Part shown: one piece after another, positions 9,938 through 23,424 of the stretch
How the letters are laid out: each line of letters opens with the position of its first letter
Numbering within the stretch: the first letter of the stretch is position 1
NCBI RefSeq assembly: GCF_020379485.1
Contig: NC_063442.1
Span: 11,991,509 to 12,055,508, forward strand
Source: Brassica napus
Lineage: Eukaryota; Streptophyta; Magnoliopsida; Brassicales; Brassicaceae
Direction of reading: 5' to 3'
Length of the DNA stretch: 64,000 bases
The notes under the pieces: generated by a model
Database searches by the model: none
The model's input: only the letters and a program-made list of their open reading frames with translations
What the model was told of the DNA's origin: nothing
Program-made: the position numbers and the translations under genes

Positions 9938-12900
9938 TTAGCTAGTAGCTTGAAGCTGTAATCCGCCGGCATCTGATGCTCTAGGTTTAACGGTGAATGC
10001 GATCACCTGAGAAGAAGATGATTCTGATTCCATCTTGAAAGGTACCTCAAACTGAACAGACTGGTACAAGCAAACCTCGTCTTCTTTGCAATAGTACACC
10101 TGCAACTACCATTTTCATTAAATATGTTTGCAAAACTTTTAAGCAAACATTAAAAATAATTAAAACCGCTTGTTTTATACTGCAAAAAGACGCATCCCAT
10201 AATAAAACAAACTAATTTTAGATAAACCAATGATATTGAAATATAAACCTTGCAACTGATTTTCCCAATAGAAGCAGAAGTTGAAGATTGTCTATAATGA
10301 AGCACTGTAGAACCTTCAGGGCCAAGAACTCCTTCCAACGGGTCGACCGTTACTGCGTCTTCAGGCTCCACATCAACCACAAACTTACTCCGCGCTTCCT
10401 GTGCACAACCAAGCAGTGTGTTTACGAAGCATTGTATATATATGTAAATAGGATTTAAGGAGGACGAGATTGTGAACCTTGGAGAAATGGTAGCCATCTG
10501 GTAATGAGATTTTAAGATTCAAATCTCCTTCGCGAGATGTAACAGCATCCACTGTGACAATCTTTGTATCAGCCGAAGCACGTTTCCTCAAACGTTTCAA
10601 TGATTTCGCCTTCGGTATTGGCGGTTGAACGCCTTTTAACGCCAGTGTACGAATCTCTACGTCTACTTTGTTGTTCAAATCTATGTATCGTATAAGACTA
10701 TTGTTTGTATCCGCAACGAAAAGCCTCCCTGAAAAATCAGTGTAGGCAAGGCAACAACATTAGCACTTTGATTGTAAGAACTGTTAAAAGGGACTAGAAA
10801 GTTACCGTTTTCAGTTAGAACAAGTCCTGCAGGCTCTGAAAGCTGAAACATGCAATGGAAACAAACGTGTGAAAATAATGAAACAGTCTTTCAGTTTGAT
10901 CAATGTACAATATTGTAGTAAAACCTAGATCAGACCTGAGCAACCATAACCTTCCCATCTTTGAAACCGGCTTTTCCTGTCCCAGCGATAGTAACAACAC
11001 GTTTTGTCACAGGGTCCAGCTTCTTAATCTACGCATGAGTGTTTTGAACATTGAGTTAAGATAATGAACAGTCCTTAGACATGCCAAATTAGATTTACCT
11101 TGTGGTTGTAGCTATCAGCTAGATATATTTGACCATCCTTTGCGCATAATACACCAAGTGGATGTTGCAGGAGCACTTCTGCTCCCACACCGTCATTATC
11201 TCCAAACTGTTCAAGTCTTAGTGCATGTTAGAGACTCTAATGTAATATTTAAGTTGTAGAAACAGTAACAGTTAAAAATGAATGATAAAACTTTTCTACA
11301 ATACATGAAAACCAAAAGATATTAGGAGAAAATGAATCAAGTCATTACCTTGAAAAGATTCTCAGAGAAATAAGGATCACCACCAGCGAGCAATCTTGAT
11401 CCTCCAGTTTGAAGATCAAGGGCACGAATAGAACTGCTCTCGCTATCCGCAATATATGCTTCCTTCAAATCTGTCAGTTGCAGTATATATGCAACAGTTT
11501 TCATTCCTTGCTAGCTTTGTAACAGTTCAAAGTGACAAGTTTATTGTAGTTACCAGGGCCTAATGAGATTCCTGAAGGCTGAGCAAACGATGTCGTTTGA
11601 GCGCTGCAACAACGGAAAATATATACCATTAAAAAGAAGCAAACAAAGGTCAAGTAAATTCAAACGGCTAATGTATATATACATACGTAGAACCGTTAAG
11701 GTTTCTTTCATAGCCATTTCCACTGAACACTTTAGTAACACCATCAAGCACATTGTATTCCCAAATCTGGTGCTGACCCGCCATTGCAACGTAGACCTTC
11801 TCTTTCACCGGCTCATAGCATACATCCCACGGAGAATTCAAAAGCTGGAATATTAAAAGTAAAAAAAAAAACACACTTTTTGCTTACTCTTTAATCTCTT
11901 AGAATAATTAAAAACATTAACGGAATCAAGTTTCTTGCCTGTGAGGTTCCTTTTCTTCCACCTTGGTAATCTGAGCCTTTAGTCCCATTACCAGCCAGAG
12001 TCTCTACCCTCTCGTTGACAAAATCAATCTCCCTAAGATGAACAATCATTGAAACTTCAGATTAACATCTCTACACTCAAAACTTGAGATTCTTGTTTAA
12101 GTTATACCTCAAAGCATGATTCTCGGTGTCAGCAACATAAAGAATACTTTTCTTTGCATTATAAGCAAGTCCCTGAGGACGATTGAATGCAGCATCTTCA
12201 AAGGAACCATCACGGAAACCTTCTTCTCCGCTACTACCGATTTGGACGATGAAATTTCCGTCAAGATCAGTTACGATCTAAAAAATGACCAGAGAGTGCT
12301 GATATTAGACAAACCGGATGATATATATATATATAACAAGGGTTTGGAATAGAGAGTCAAGGACATACAATGCGGTTATGGTTACTGTCTGAGATAAATA
12401 GCCTGTTGTTAAGAGTATCAATGGCCAGCTTCCCTGGGAATTTCAGTGGAGATGCGGCCAAGCGCGGATCGTTATCTTTCTCCAAACGTGTAGGAAGTGG
12501 AGTACTGTCTAAAACATTCTTCCCACCATAGTATATTAGAGCTGCTGCCACCAAGTCATCAAGGTCCTTTAAGAGTACAGCATCATTGAGCAGACAATGA
12601 GTATTTTGGTGGAAAGTAAAATTTGATTTACATGTTCCAAATTGAAAACAAAACAAATCAGTCTGAGGTTCTTGGATAGTTTTTATTTTAAAAAGGAGAG
12701 AAAAGAGATAAAAGAAGTTACTTTGCGGTGACTTTCTCCGGCAATCTGTGCAATGACTTTACCATTTGGTGAGACAACAGCAAATGTCGGCCACGAATTG
12801 ATGCCCAGCTCCCTCCACATGTACATGTCTCCATCGTTCACAACCTGTTTTTAAAATGAGATAATTTAAGCATCAGCTTAGGCCAAACAGAGAACACTGA

Positions 12901-15900
12901 AGAACTATATCTACTACACTGGTTGCATCATAAATGCAAAAATGATGACCAGCTAACATTTTTCCAATAATAGTCAGTTAACAAAAAAAAAAAAAAAAAA
13001 TCCAGGAATTGGCATAATTAAAAAGTTTTACAAACAATTACCGGGTGACTGATGTCATAGCGTAGAACTGCATTTCGTATGGCTTCTAAGTCCTTCTCGT
13101 TGTCAAACTTAGCCGAGTGTACACCCACAACAGTAAACTACATAAGAAAAAGAAAACAAAAAAACATAGGTTGAAGCTTGGTAATCCATCCCCTGGTGAA
13201 ATTTGATTAATATTTTTTTATAGAAAAAGACTCACTGGCTTGTCTGCATACTTCTTCTCAAGAAATTCAAGATCTGGTAATACATGCATACAGTTTATGC
13301 AGCAGTAAGTCCAAAAATCAAGTACCACCACTTTCCCTTTCAAATCCTGCCTCACAAAATATGTCACAACAGGTTAGTAAGAAGCATCTGATGCTCCCTT
13401 TCAGATGAGAACTTACCCGGCGAAACTGGAGAGGTGCAGTGTTTAGCCAATCAAGTTTAGATGGGAATTCTGGAACAGTTGTAGCTGTTTGCCTAGACAT
13501 CAAAATATGAAAAACATGATAAGAGGTTATACTAATACACGATAAGAGGTTAACTCTTGCATTTCCATTTACATTAGACTGGATAATTATCAAATAGTTA
13601 TTCTTACTTGCTCTCTAGATCGGCAATGTAATCCACGAACTGTTGGACTCTCCCTTCACCTACAAGGTAACACACAAAAAAAGAAGTCAGCTACCTTTCA
13701 CTATACGCTGCCATAGAAAAAAAAAGTCAGTGGAAATTTAGACGAAAGGCCAAACCTTGGTTCTGTGTAAAAGAAGGGCTTTTTGTTCCAACCAATGCGT
13801 TCCACAAAGCTTGTGGAGAAGCATATTGCATTGCCTGTACTTAAAATCAGCAACTCCGTAAGATTAATAAAAGCTTTGAACACAAAAAAAAAAGAGTCTT
13901 CTTCAGTGTTTTTTACCTTCCAGTTGTTGGCGGCGAAGTAAACACAAGAAAGAGCAATTCCAAGACTCCCATACCTCAATATATCTCGACGAGAACCCTG
14001 AAACCTGTTGGAACATTTCATCTGCAACCTCTAGTATATGAAAATTTCCACATGCCATATCATTTGTTCCATTCTCTAATGATGTCTAGTCCATCAGGTA
14101 CATATAAAAAAACTGCCTCGATATTAACACTGTAAACATAGACTTTTTTTTTCTCTAACAGATTGTTTGCATATTACAAGTATAAACCCCAAACTTACCC
14201 GTTGTTATTGGTTTTGTCGCTGGCAGTGTTCTCTTGATGTTGTTTTCCTGCGTAAGTACTCAAACATGTAAAAAAGAAAAAGTAGAAAATTATGGAACTA
14301 GAGAATGATAAATCTATAGCCTAGAGATATCTACCAGTAGAAAATAAAATGCTTAACATTTTTAATTCAATATGTCAAAATGTAATCTCATTACAAAGAA
14401 GGTTCCTTTATTCAAGAAAATTTTGAAAAGGTACAATGGATAAATAAATACATTAGAAACAGAGTGTTTTGCAACGAATTGCTTTGAGGCTACATACTGG
14501 TAGAATCAGAGCCACCAGTGAGAATGTCATTGATTGATATGTTTCCAATATCCTCTCGGATCATTGACGGGCCAGCATCCTTCAGAATTGCTTCAGATAA
14601 AGTAGTTTTCACAGCTATACATCTGCAAATTTAGAAAATGAATTTGCGAACGATCCACATCTTGAAGCTACTAATGTTGTATCATATCTACTTTTTTTTG
14701 GTATGCTAATAATGTTGACTCACTTTGATACACAAAAAGTAAATTACCTCATGTTTGCAGCTTGAGCAGCCTGGACTCCAGCAAGTGCATCTTCAATAAC
14801 AATACACTGCAAAAAATGTACATAACAAATCACTTGTGAACATCTTTAAGGCTAAATTAGAACAAGTAAACTTTTGCTCAATAATATCTTAGCACTAAAT
14901 AATAAGTTGAGTATTACCTCGCTTGTGGGCACACCCAAGATCTTGGAAGCAGCCAAGAAAATATCTGGAGCTGGTTTCAAGTTCTCAAATGCGTCTGCTG
15001 ATACAATTGCATCAAACCTGAAAGAAGGGTACAAATTGGTGACTATTTCCACACAGCAATTAGGAAATGATTACTAAAGACATCACAAAAGTTGTAATGA
15101 TATTTACATGGACAAAGACAAACCAGCGGCTGCAAGGTTTGCATCAACTTTGACACGGTCGGCGCTAGAGGCAACAGCGACTTTTAGACCTCTGTTCTTA
15201 CACTGTCTCAGTCAACAGATCATTAATCACCAGAGAGCCTAAAACAAATAATTTGCAAATAGTGATTGATTCCTCACCTCAGTAACAAGCTCTAGTGCTC
15301 CTGGAAATCCAATTCCAGACTCTGGCTTCGCATACTATATATAATCCATAGAAAAAGAAAACAAGAATCACATAACAAACAAAAGCTTGAGGTTTTAGTC
15401 ACATTTCTCTTGATCATTTTTACCTTGTCGAGATAAATCTCAAAGAAGCGCTTTTTAGCTGCATCAGGATCAAACCCTTGAACTCCTTTAACAGAAGCAA
15501 CACCTCCTAAGAACTTAGCTTCACCTGTGAGTAATAGCAACAAAAAAACCCAAATCAATTCATTAAAAAAATCATTTAAAAAAAAAGTCTCTTTTTCTTT
15601 TTTTTTTTTTTTTACCTGTCCCCATGAAAGGAACGAAGTCATCAACAGTGACTTCAACTCCCATCTCGGTGAAGACATCCACTGCTGCTCTTCTCGAGAG
15701 ATCCTCGCTGTTGCAAAGCACACCGTCCATGTCGAATAGCACCGCGGAAACCTTCCCCCAGTCATCCGCCTCTGTCGTCGTCGACGTCGGGCTCTCCGCG
15801 GCAACACTCACTTTGAATGACGGTAAACGAGCCTGAGAGACACATCGGAATCCTGGAAAGGAAGATGATCTTGCCGTGGGTTTTGATCTAATTGTATTAA

Positions 15901-15979
15901 GAGGAGAAGAAGAAGATCTCCTTGATGATTGGAAGAAAAGTGAAGGTGAGGAGGATGATGAGCAGAGTTTCAAAGCCAT
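9938..15979 (-). CDS. SOQ1: SUPPRESSOR OF QUENCHING 1 (HAD / thioredoxin-like / NHL protein)
   Basis: SOQ1 is a thylakoid membrane protein that limits slowly reversible, photoprotective quenching in the light-harvesting antenna. The start at 15979 gives a Ser/Arg-rich chloroplast transit peptide in exon 1 (15616-15979), followed by a HAD hydrolase motif ([13 protein letters not shown]). The HAD domain continues through the exons at about 14.6-15.5 kb ([20 protein letters not shown]). Next come one transmembrane helix ([14 protein letters not shown], near 13.9 kb) and a thioredoxin-like domain with the redox pair CINC in [10 protein letters not shown] (near 13.3 kb). An NHL beta-propeller is spread over many exons at 10.7-12.5 kb ([21 protein letters not shown]). 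The C-terminal domain ends GGLQLQATS before the TAA at 9938. The exons I read are open with normal splice sites, and about 1,050 residues are expected from Arabidopsis. It is divergent from the DC1 gene, with starts 169 bases apart. I did not reconstruct every exon. Confidence 0.93.
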
Positions 15980-16148
15980 TAGTGTTTTGTGTTTTGTGTG
16001 TTTAGCGTTTTTTTTTTTGGATATCATTTTAAATCTGATAGTCTTGGCGTTTTTTTAGTGGCGGGTGTTAGTTTATCCGAATATGGATAGAAAGCCAAAA
16101 ACCCAAAAAAAAAAATAAAAAAAAATCCCCTTTGATTCGAACGAATCC

Positions 16149-17810
16149 ATGGAGGTATCAGCACTTGAACTACCAATTCACAAACATCCTTTGTACCCTT
16201 CAACTCGATTTCTTTATGCTCGTTGCGAAGGTTGCCGTGTAAGAGGTCATATCTACGGAGGCTACCGTTGCAATGACTCTGGGTGTTACAATAATGCTAG
16301 CCCTGGTGGTTGGTTCCATAAGGAGTGTGGCGAGTCGCCATCGGAAATCAACCATCCTTCTCACCCTGAACATCCTCTAACTTTCAACGCCAAGACAGGT
16401 TACAAACGATGTCATCTATGCGGACGTTTAATCAGAAGTGGTTATTGCTGTGCCATTTGCCATTTTGTCATAGATATGGCTTGTGCACAAAAACCACCGC
16501 CGCCTCCAGCTATTGAGCATCCGATGTTCCATGAGCATTCGGTCGTCCGCACAAAGGAAGCACCGCTCATGGATCCTTGTAAAATATGCAAGTCTCTTAT
16601 TGATGAAGGATATCCTTATGAATGCCTTACTTGCAAAGATGTTTTTCACTTGGACTGCGTCAATCAGTCAAGAGAGGTAAACCATTCGTCTCATTCTAGT
16701 CATATCCTTGACTTCTTCACATCTGAATCACTTCCAGAAAACGCTGAGAAGACATGTATTCTGTGTGGAGAAGAATCAGCGCATGTGCTTTATCATTGTT
16801 CCAAATGCAACTTCAGCATATGTATTGACTGCAAGAGGAATCCTCCACCACTCACTGTCCAACATACCAAGACCCACAGGCATACACTCTCCCTCTTGGC
16901 AAGACGAGTCTCGTTTACTTGTAATGTTTGTGGGATGCAAGGCGATCGAAGTCCTTATTCATGTATTCAGTGCAGTTTCTTAGTTCATCGAGATTGCATC
17001 GACTTGCCTCGCGTCATAAACATCAACCGCCACGATCACCGCATCTCTCTCACTGATCATATTGGGTACCGGGGGAATCTGAAATGTGGAGTCTGTCACC
17101 AAAGTGTTAACCAGTACTGCGGAGGTTATACTTGCTCCACTTGCCCTGATTTTGTTGTTCATTCGTCATGCCCAACAAAACACAGAGTGTGGGATGGAGT
17201 CGAGCTACAAGGGATCCCTGAAGAAGAAGAAGTTATTCCTCCCTTCAAGGTGGTGGGTAATAACTTGATAAAGCATTTCAGCCACGAAAATCATATTCTT
17301 CGACTAGAGAGTGATGGTACAAGTACTCGTGATGAAAAAACAAGATGTGAAGCATGCGTCTCTCCGGTCTATTCTGATCCGGTATACAGCTGTGAGCAAT
17401 GTGGTTTCATCCTCCACGAGACATGCGCGAATCTTCCAAGGAAAAAACGACTTCCGTTTCGCAACATACAGTTCAAACTATATGCTCCCAACATGGATTC
17501 CTACGAAGCTTTTGAGTGTTACGCCTGTAAAACAATGTTTAGCGGTTTCAGGTACAAGGCATATCGAATCAGTATAGATGTACGTTGCGGTACGTTTTCA
17601 GAACTGGAATCATATGAGTTCCATGACCACCCTGCTGTATATTATAATGATAAGAAAGCGTCTCCGAGGTGTCGTGCATGCCACCATAGGGGAGAGATGT
17701 CACAACATATGCTCTCTTGTGATGATTGTGACTTTGCGTTGGATTTCGATGCTTTAATTTGCCAAGGGTGGTGAAGCATAAAGACGATGAGCCTCCTCTT
17801 TCGTTATGTT
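16149..17810 (+). pseudogene. DC1-domain (C1-clan zinc finger) gene, 5' part
   Basis: This is a plant-specific Cys/His-rich protein of the DC1 family, large in crucifers and generally linked to defence or signalling. The ATG at 16149 opens a single exon with at least seven repeated zinc-binding modules of the form HPxHPLT...C-x2-C...Y-x-C-x2-C-x-F-x-H-x2-C. The frame ends at 17774, but the family sequence (PRVVKHKDDEPPLSLC) continues in another frame up to the retrotransposon. A one-base deletion therefore lies near 17755, about 50 bases before the insertion. The rest of the gene resumes at 23545. The gene is thus broken twice, by a frameshift and by the copia element. Confidence 0.9.
17806..17810. 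repeat. Left target-site duplication of the copia element (ATGTT)
   Basis: ATGTT at 17806-17810 is repeated at 23545-23549. Removing the element and one copy rejoins the DC1 reading frame as LSLCYGEDPNGKYW, which confirms the insertion boundary. Confidence 0.93.
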
Positions 17811-17928
17811 TATAGGAGATATATGATTAGGGTCATTATTGTAATTAGTTAATACCTAATGACTTCTGTATTATGTATAAATACTGTACTCATACGTATC
17901 AATAAAGAATCAAGCCTGTATTCATACA
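17811..17928 (+). repeat. 5' LTR of the copia element
   Basis: It matches the 3' LTR at every one of its 118 bases but lacks the initial TG. It contains TATAAATA (17877-17884) as the likely promoter and AATAAAG (17900-17906) as a polyadenylation-like signal. Confidence 0.93.
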
Positions 17929-17940
17929 TGGTATCAGAGC
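17929..17940 (+). other. Primer-binding site (initiator tRNA-Met)
   Basis: TGGTATCAGAGC follows the LTR with no gap and is the standard plant copia primer-binding site. Confidence 0.92.
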
Positions 17941-18043
17941 ATATCACGATACCTAAAAATTTTTTTCGCCGCCTAAATCTTTTCTCCTCTCTCCCGACTT
18001 TTTCTTCTTCTTCTTCACCCTCTGTTTCTTCATCTCTTCCGCC

Positions 18044-19078
18044 ATGGCCAATGAATCTCCTGCTAGATCTCACGAGACCATTACTGTCTCCAACAACCGC
18101 ACGCTGCTGAATGTCAACATGGCTAATGTCACCAAACTGACTTCCACAAACTATATTATGTGGAATCGTCAAGTTCTCTCCCTCCTTAGTGGCTATGATT
18201 TGGCAGGCCACGTTGATGGATCTCTTGCGATCCCACCACAAACGGTTACAGTTGATGATGTCATAACCGTCAACACCGATTACGTGCTGTGGCAGCGACA
18301 AGATCAACTGATCTACAGTTCCTTGCTTGGCGTCATCTCTGCGTCTGTGCAATCTCTTCTCTCCACCACCACCACCGCAGCGGAAGTCTGGAACACTCTC
18401 GCCGCCACGTACGCGAAGCCAAGCCGCGGTCATATTCTTCAATTGCGACAACAACTCAAGCAATGGACCAAGGGGACCAAAACTATTGATGAGTATGTTC
18501 AGGGCCTCACCAACCGCTTCGATCAGTTAGCGCTTCTTGCAAAGCCACTTGATCATGAAGACAAGATCGAGTTCCTACTTGAGGGTCTTCCGGAGGATTA
18601 CAAGACGGTGATTGATCAAATAGAAGGCAGGGATGTCTCTCCTTCGTTACCTGAGGTCCATGAGAAGCTCATTCAGCATGAGCTGAAACTCGCGTCCAAG
18701 ACTGAGACACTCACGCCTGCTCCTGTGACGGCTAATGCGGCTAGTTTCCGTGGTAACAACAACACCAGTCGTGGACATGGTCGTTCCAATGCTCGTGGTT
18801 CTCACCACAACAACTGGAACAATCGTCGTCCCAACTCCAACAGTCAAGGATACACGCCGCGACCTTACCAGGGCAAGTGCCAGATATGTGGCATTCACGG
18901 TCACAGTGCTCGTACTTGTTCTCAGCTGCAGCTCAATGGGAGCTTTGGTAACTCGAGCCAGTCCTCTGCCTCCTCCTACGCTCCATGGCTAACATGCCTT
19001 AGACTCTTCCTAATGTGTATACGCACACCAAATAACCTAATGTGCACACTACCACAATCGAATGGTATGTCGATGTAG
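18044..19078 (+). CDS. Copia gag (UBN2-type), with foreign C-terminus
   Basis: This is the capsid/nucleocapsid part of the polyprotein, packaging the element's RNA in virus-like particles. The start in context GCCATGGCC begins a protein with the copia gag hallmarks LTSTNYIMWNRQVLSLLSGYDL and LRQQLKQWTKGTKTIDEYV. A basic Asn/Arg-rich linker follows, then the zinc knuckle CQICGIHGHSARTC (C-x2-C-x4-H-x4-C, residue about 279 onward). Copia similarity stops after SSYAPW (about 18988). The remaining 30 residues are read from the inserted foreign DNA. No protease motif (D-S/T-G) follows. Confidence 0.88.
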   Translation: MANESPARSHETITVSNNRTLLNVNMANVTKLTSTNYIMWNRQVLSLLSGYDLAGHVDGSLAIPPQTVTVDDVITVNTDYVLWQRQDQLIYSSLLGVISASVQSLLSTTTTAAEVWNTLAATYAKPSRGHILQLRQQLKQWTKGTKTIDEYVQGLTNRFDQLALLAKPLDHEDKIEFLLEGLPEDYKTVIDQIEGRDVSPSLPEVHEKLIQHELKLASKTETLTPAPVTANAASFRGNNNTSRGHGRSNARGSHHNNWNNRRPNSNSQGYTPRPYQGKCQICGIHGHSARTCSQLQLNGSFGNSSQSSASSYAPWLTCLRLFLMCIRTPNNLMCTLPQSNGMSM

Positions 19079-20519
19079 CACTTTAGGATCGAATCCACAG
19101 AGACCAACTATTACACTTTATCTTTATGGGATCAATATCAAGCTAAAACAATATGGGGGTTTTAAAGTTGATTTCGTAACAAGCAAGTAAAAAGATTAAT
19201 TAAAGATTTCAGATGATTAAAATGCTAGCCTAGGGTGGTTTGGTCGGGTGTTAAGCAAGTGTGAGCCAAACAATTATTCAAGTTTAATTAAGAGCAAGTC
19301 TAGAACTCGGATCACTCAAGTAGAACAGCCCACTGTCGTGGAACTGCCCCCTATGCTGATCGATCTTGATACCTAAACTCTCGTTTGGATCAAGATGCGA
19401 CAGCAAGCAATAGAGATCAAGTCCGATAGGTTCACCAAACACCCTAATATCTACTTTCGCTGATTAGGGATGCTAGGCTCATTCATAACAGATCTAGCAA
19501 CCTATAACACTTTTGATGAATAGATTAAACCTAGAATCAGGCACTAAGTGGTTAACTTGATGCAAGCCTTAAGAACAACAATGAATGAAGACAATCGATT
19601 TATAACTTATTTATGTCAAGCTCACAGATCTAACACCCTAACACCCTAGACTAAGCAAGCTGACTACTCAGCCATGGAGCAAGAAAACACAGAGATAACA
19701 GATGAAGAAAACATGCTGAATCACTAAAATAAAAGAGATAGGGTTCAGGATTCTTCTCAAGAGTGTAGAGATCCTTCTCCCTTTACAATCATAGTATTGA
19801 TTAAGCTAATCTTTTAGACTTTTTAGTAATAAAATCATGTATAAGGATATAAATAATTATCTCAGGTCAAGCTCCATGTTTAAAAAAAAAAATCATCTAG
19901 TTACAGTTGGTTATATGTTTAGTAATTGTAGCTGAATCAGGAATTGCATTATCTGCTTGTGCTTGTTTGAAATGCTAATTAAAACTTGACAATCTTCGAG
20001 CTCTTGTACCGGAGACCATCTAAAAGGGAATAATGTCGTAATTAAATAAAACATGCACTGCATGTGTAGTTATTAGGCACTAAAAACATAAAAGAATATA
20101 CAAGGCAGGCCCATGTGGAATAAAGCCCACAAAATAGGCCTGATTGGCCAAGTATAAAAAACAATAGTAACAAATGTATTCCCAATTGGGAATAAACCTT
20201 AAAAAATAGGACGGTGACTAGTCACTACTCTCCCAACGAAACGAAGATGAATCAGATGCGAGCAATGCTGATGAAGAAGATGCAGAGGACGACGATGAAT
20301 CAGGTGCCTCTCGCCAAGGTATGTTTCGTTATTATATTTCTTCGCTAAGCTAATCGGATACTGCTGCTCCTGATTTTGACTTGTCGTTGTTGTTGTCGTA
20401 CTTGAAGTTCCGTGGGAGAGGTTTCTCATCAGGCTCGACTGGCTCTTCAAAATCGGATACTGCTGATCCTGTGACCTGGTTCAAGGTTTTCAAGAGTGTA
20501 GAGATCCTTCTCCCTTTAC
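18988..20519. other. Foreign 1.5-kb segment inside the copia element
   Basis: This segment replaces the protease and start of the pre-integrase region. It is non-coding overall. A 30-base stretch at 19757-19786 is repeated exactly at 20490-20519, immediately before copia coding resumes. Within 20220-20490 there is exon-like sequence: an open stretch with a GT donor at about 20321 (CCAAG then GTATG) on the plus strand, or DFEEPVEPDEKPLPRNFKYD on the minus strand. I could not identify the gene. The left 0.75 kb resembles a dispersed plant repeat but I could not name it. Confidence 0.8.
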
Positions 20520-23419
20520 GTTCCTCTCCAATGTCGTTGCTAGCTTCATCTTCTCAGAAACCAGACCTCCTCTCTTGGCATGCACGGCTTGGTCATCCGG
20601 CCCTATCAGTTCTTAAGTCTGTTGTTTCCAAATTTTCTTTACCAGTCTCGTTGTCTGCTTCAAACGATTTCTGTTGTTCGGATTGTTCTATCAATAAAAG
20701 TCATAGGCTGCCGTTTTACTCCAACACCATTGTCTCAAATTATCCTCTTGAGTATCTGTATACGGACGTGTGGTCTTCTCCGATTGTGTCTGTAGATGGC
20801 TTCAAGTACTATCTTGTGATTGTTGACATGTACACTCGCTATACGTGGCTGTATCCACTCAAGCTGAAGTCTCAGGTTCACGACACTTTCATCAAGTTCA
20901 AAGCTCTGGTGGAGAACAAATTTAAACACAAGATCGGTACTTTGTACTCCGATAACGGCGGTGAGTTCATTGCCTTGCGTCAGTTCCTTGCGACTCATGG
21001 CATTACTCACTTGACCACACCACCTCACACCCCTGAGCTGAATGGCATCTCTGAACGCAAACATCGTCATGTGGTCGAGACTGGCCTCACATTGTTAAGT
21101 CAAGCCTCTATGCCAAAGACTTACTGGAGTTATGCGTTTACTGCTGCAGTCTATCTCATCAACAGGATGGTGACACCGGTGCTAGGCAATGATTCGCCTT
21201 ATGCGCTGCTCTTCGGACAAACACCTAACTACTTGAAGCTTCGCGTCTTTGGTTCGGAATGTTTTCCATGGCTGAGACCTTACACTAGCCACAAACTGGA
21301 ACCAAGGTCTGCCTCATGTGTGTTCATTGGATACTCCTTAACGCAAAGCGCGTATCTCTGTCTGAACAGAGCAACGGGTCGTATCTACACTTCACGTCAC
21401 GTTGTCTTCAATGAAAAACGCTTTCCCTTTGCGTTTCCTGCGACTGCGACAACATCAGAAGAAGCTCGGCATCAACCTACCGAGTTTGCTGCAACGACAT
21501 TGGTACCGGTACGGCCACTCTTCCCAGCTCCACCCCCGTGCTCTGCTCCTCACCAGCAAAGTCCGCCAGTTCCATCTTCACCAGCTCCGCCTCTGTCTCC
21601 TACGACGCTTCAGCCACCACCTGCAACTCAAGCTCCACAACCACCTGACTCTGTCACCACGTCTACCTCCTCTCCTCCTACCTCTCCCACCTTACGCCAA
21701 ACCCAAACCTCCTCTCCATCAGCCTCCTCACAAATTCCATCACCCACGCCCTCACCTGCACCAGCGCCTCCAGCTCCTCCGCTACACAATATCCATCCTA
21801 TGAAAACCCGGGCCAAAAATAACATATCCAAACCCAAAACCAAAACCTCTTTCACTGCCTCTGTTCCTAAACTCAAACCTACCATTCCTAAGACTGTGGC
21901 TGAAGCGCTCAAAGACCCTAACTGGAGACAAGCTATGTGCGATGAGATCAATGCTCAGCTGCGTAATGGAACGTCTGAGCTAGTTCCACCAGAACGGTTT
22001 CAGAATATTATTGGCTGTAAGTGGGTTTTTACTCTGAAATATAAAGCTAATGGTGAACTTGACAGGTATAAAGCTCGTCTTGTTGCCAAAGGCTTTCACC
22101 AACAGCATGGTCATGATTTCACGGAGACGTTTAGCCCGGTCATAAAGTCCACGACGGTGCGAACTGTTCTCCATCTCGCAGTTACCAAGGGCTGGCCTCT
22201 TCGGCAAATTGATGTGAACAACGCTTTCTTACAAGGAACCTTAGACGAGGAAGTTTATGTTACCCAACCACCTGGCTTCGTCGATCAAGATCGCCCTCAT
22301 TATGTTTGTCGCTTGAAGAAAGCGCTATACGGCTTAAAACAAGCACCACGAGCGTGGTATCAAGAACTTCGCTCATACCTCATGACCCAAGGATTCCTGA
22401 ACTCTACTGCTGACACCTCCCTCTTCACCTATCACCGAGGACCTGATATCATCTATGTTCTGGTGTATGTCGACGATATGGTGATCACCCGCAACAACAC
22501 AAAGCTCATCGATGGGTTTATACAGGCCATATCTTCTCGGTTTTCACTAAAGGACCTCGGTGACTTAAGCTACTTTCTGGGTATTGAAGTTAATAGGACG
22601 TCAAAAGGCTTACATCTGATGCAGAAGAAGTATGTCCTAGACCTTCTAACGCGTACAAACATGCTCTCTGTGCGCCCAGTCTCTACGCCCATGGCACCGA
22701 TGCCCAAGCTGTCTCTCAAGTCCGGAACACCGATGGAGAATCCTCGCGAATACAGAGCAGTACTGGGTAGCCTACAGTATCTTTCCTTCACCCGACTAGA
22801 CATTGCATTTCCAGTCAACCGTCTCTCCCAGTTTCTACAAAGTCCCACAGATCTCCATTGGCAAGCAGCGAAACGAATACTCCGTTATCTCGCTGGTACT
22901 GCATCGTATGGGATCCTGCTTCGCTCCGACACACCGCTAAAGCTTCACGCATACTCAGATGCCGACTGGGCAGGAGACGCTGATGATTACTGCTCCACGA
23001 ATGCCTACATTGTCTACTTAGGGAGCAACCCGATCTCTTGGAGCTCAAAGAAACAGCAGGGGGTGGCTCGCTCCTCGACTGAAGCCGAATATCGAGCTGT
23101 TGCCAATGCAGCCTCTGAACTTCGATGGGTCTGTTCCCTCCTCACTGATCTCCATATCCCGCTTGCGGAAATGCCTGTCATATATTGTGATAACATCGGG
23201 GCCACATACCTAGCTGCTAATCCAGTTTTTCATTCCAAAATGAAACATATAGCTCTCGACTATCACTTTGTTCGTGACAATGTGCAAGCTGGCACTCTTC
23301 GGGTCACTCATCTCTCGACTAAAGACCAACTGGCTGATGCGCTCACCAAGCCACTTCCGCGACTGCGCTTCCTGGAACTCATGAACAAGATTGGAGTCAC
23401 TCTAGTACCTCCATCTTGA
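20520..23419 (+). CDS. Copia pol: integrase, reverse transcriptase, RNase H
   Basis: The open frame is uninterrupted to TGA at 23417-23419. Domains in order are the end of GAG-pre-integrase (SWHARLGHP), the integrase catalytic core with Asp, Asp and Glu in YTDVW, YSDNGGEF and ELNGISERKH, and a Pro/Ser-rich linker. Then come reverse transcriptase (WVFTLKYKANGELDRYKARL, active site YVDDM) and RNase H (YSDADWAGD, STEAEYRAV). It reverse-transcribes and integrates the element. The open frame extends upstream to 20381 through foreign sequence, so a native start is absent. Without protease the polyprotein could not mature unless supplied in trans. Confidence 0.93.
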
Positions 23420-23424
23420 GGGGG

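Noticed and set aside
20381..20519. Start of pol at the ATG at 20381
   Set aside because: The first about 45 codons are foreign sequence fused by chance in frame; copia similarity begins near 20520.
21402..21951. Open frames on both strands in the Pro-rich part of copia pol
   Set aside because: They are shadows of the low-complexity linker between integrase and reverse transcriptase.
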